Position numbers and translations under genes: made by a program. Shown here piece after piece: positions 63,884-64,000 of a stretch of 64,000 bases of DNA. Each line of letters opens with the position of its first letter. The stretch's first letter is position 1. Source of the DNA: Acidicapsa ligni (GTDB taxonomy: Bacteria; Acidobacteriota; Terriglobia; Terriglobales; Acidobacteriaceae); NCBI RefSeq assembly GCF_025685655.1, contig NZ_JAGSYG010000008.1, positions 102,593 through 166,592 of the forward strand. Reading direction: 5' to 3'. The notes under the pieces were generated by a model. It was not told the DNA's origin and ran no database searches. It saw only the letters and a list, made by a program, of their open reading frames with translations.

Positions 63884-63930
63884 CACCGTGAGAGTCCTGA
63901 TCAAGAGTCCTGACTTGGACACTCACGGTG
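63884..63930 (+). terminator. Hairpin after the dioxygenase-rhodanese gene
   Basis: CACCGTGAGAGTCC (63884-63897) pairs with GGACACTCACGGTG (63917-63930) with one mismatch. The loop contains a repeat of AGAGTCCTGA. It lies 43 bases after the stop. Confidence 0.5.
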
Positions 63931-64000
63931 GCATCGTTTGGTAGGCCGGGCATTTTAGCTCCGGCGGTGAATCTGGTTAGCCGTTGAAGGGGCGATCTGC

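Overview
The window looks like a chromosomal segment from an Acidobacteriota species (class Terriglobia, near Granulicella, Edaphobacter, Terriglobus or Acidobacterium). The inference rests on protein families: a PadR regulator overlapping the start of a very large 'orphan' ABC permease, an Oar-like TonB-dependent receptor with an N-terminal carboxypeptidase-regulatory domain, a CadC-type winged helix with TPRs, a sedolisin with bacterial Ig repeats, and giant FG-GAP/NHL-repeat proteins. No rRNA or complete tRNA was seen, so placement is at class level only.

Layout. 0-9.3 kb: small regulator/target modules: PadR plus permease start, a frameshifted cytochrome c-P460 gene, TetR with a divergent S9 peptidase, TetR with a divergent AhpD-like protein, a SnoaL-like protein, a Tat-exported GH5 glycosidase and a cyanase. 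9.4-14.4 kb: an Oar-type receptor divergent from a LytS/LytR two-component pair. 14.5-21.3 kb (minus): a stressosome operon rsbR-rsbS-rsbT-phosphatase running into two hybrid histidine kinases and a single-domain receiver. 21.6-26.5 kb: acetate kinase, DUF47-PiT phosphate uptake, a 52-residue Lys-rich protein and a Rieske-flavoprotein reductase. 27-31.6 kb: a complete TolC-EmrA-EmrB tripartite efflux operon. 32.5-42 kb: CadC-like regulator, sedolisin and Kelch-like lipoprotein. 42-46 kb: a decayed zone with a tRNA-like scrap, an SDR pseudogene, an alpha/beta-hydrolase pseudogene and a headless APC permease. 46.4-52.9 kb: a Na+/H+ antiporter and the sulfur module described next. 53.3-61.4 kb: a CHRD protein and a 2500-residue repeat protein. 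61.4-64 kb: a second copy of the hydrolase 3' end and a cysteine dioxygenase-rhodanese fusion.

The most interesting system is at 48.3-52.1 kb. A promoter whose predicted start is the A of an ATG (a leaderless transcript) drives a 32-codon ORF with six Cys codons, two of them tandem. It is followed by a 1:2 / 2:3 / 3:4 set of mutually exclusive RNA pairings ending in a U-tract terminator. Downstream are a rhodanese, a Family 2A encapsulin shell protein and a SufS-type cysteine desulfurase with a ~310-residue Pro/Ala/Ser-rich N-terminal extension carrying three FSFL motifs. I read this as a sulfur-handling nanocompartment operon under cysteine-responsive transcription attenuation. Nearby sulfur genes (a Mec/JAMM protease overlapping a cysteine synthase remnant, and a cysteine dioxygenase-rhodanese fusion) make the last 16 kb a sulfur/cysteine neighbourhood.

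The decay zone and the ~310-bp direct repeat at 44.45 and 62.20 kb bracket this neighbourhood and suggest past rearrangement. Several genes carry single-base frameshifts that could be real decay or sequencing errors. Product calls come from reading translated motifs without database searches.
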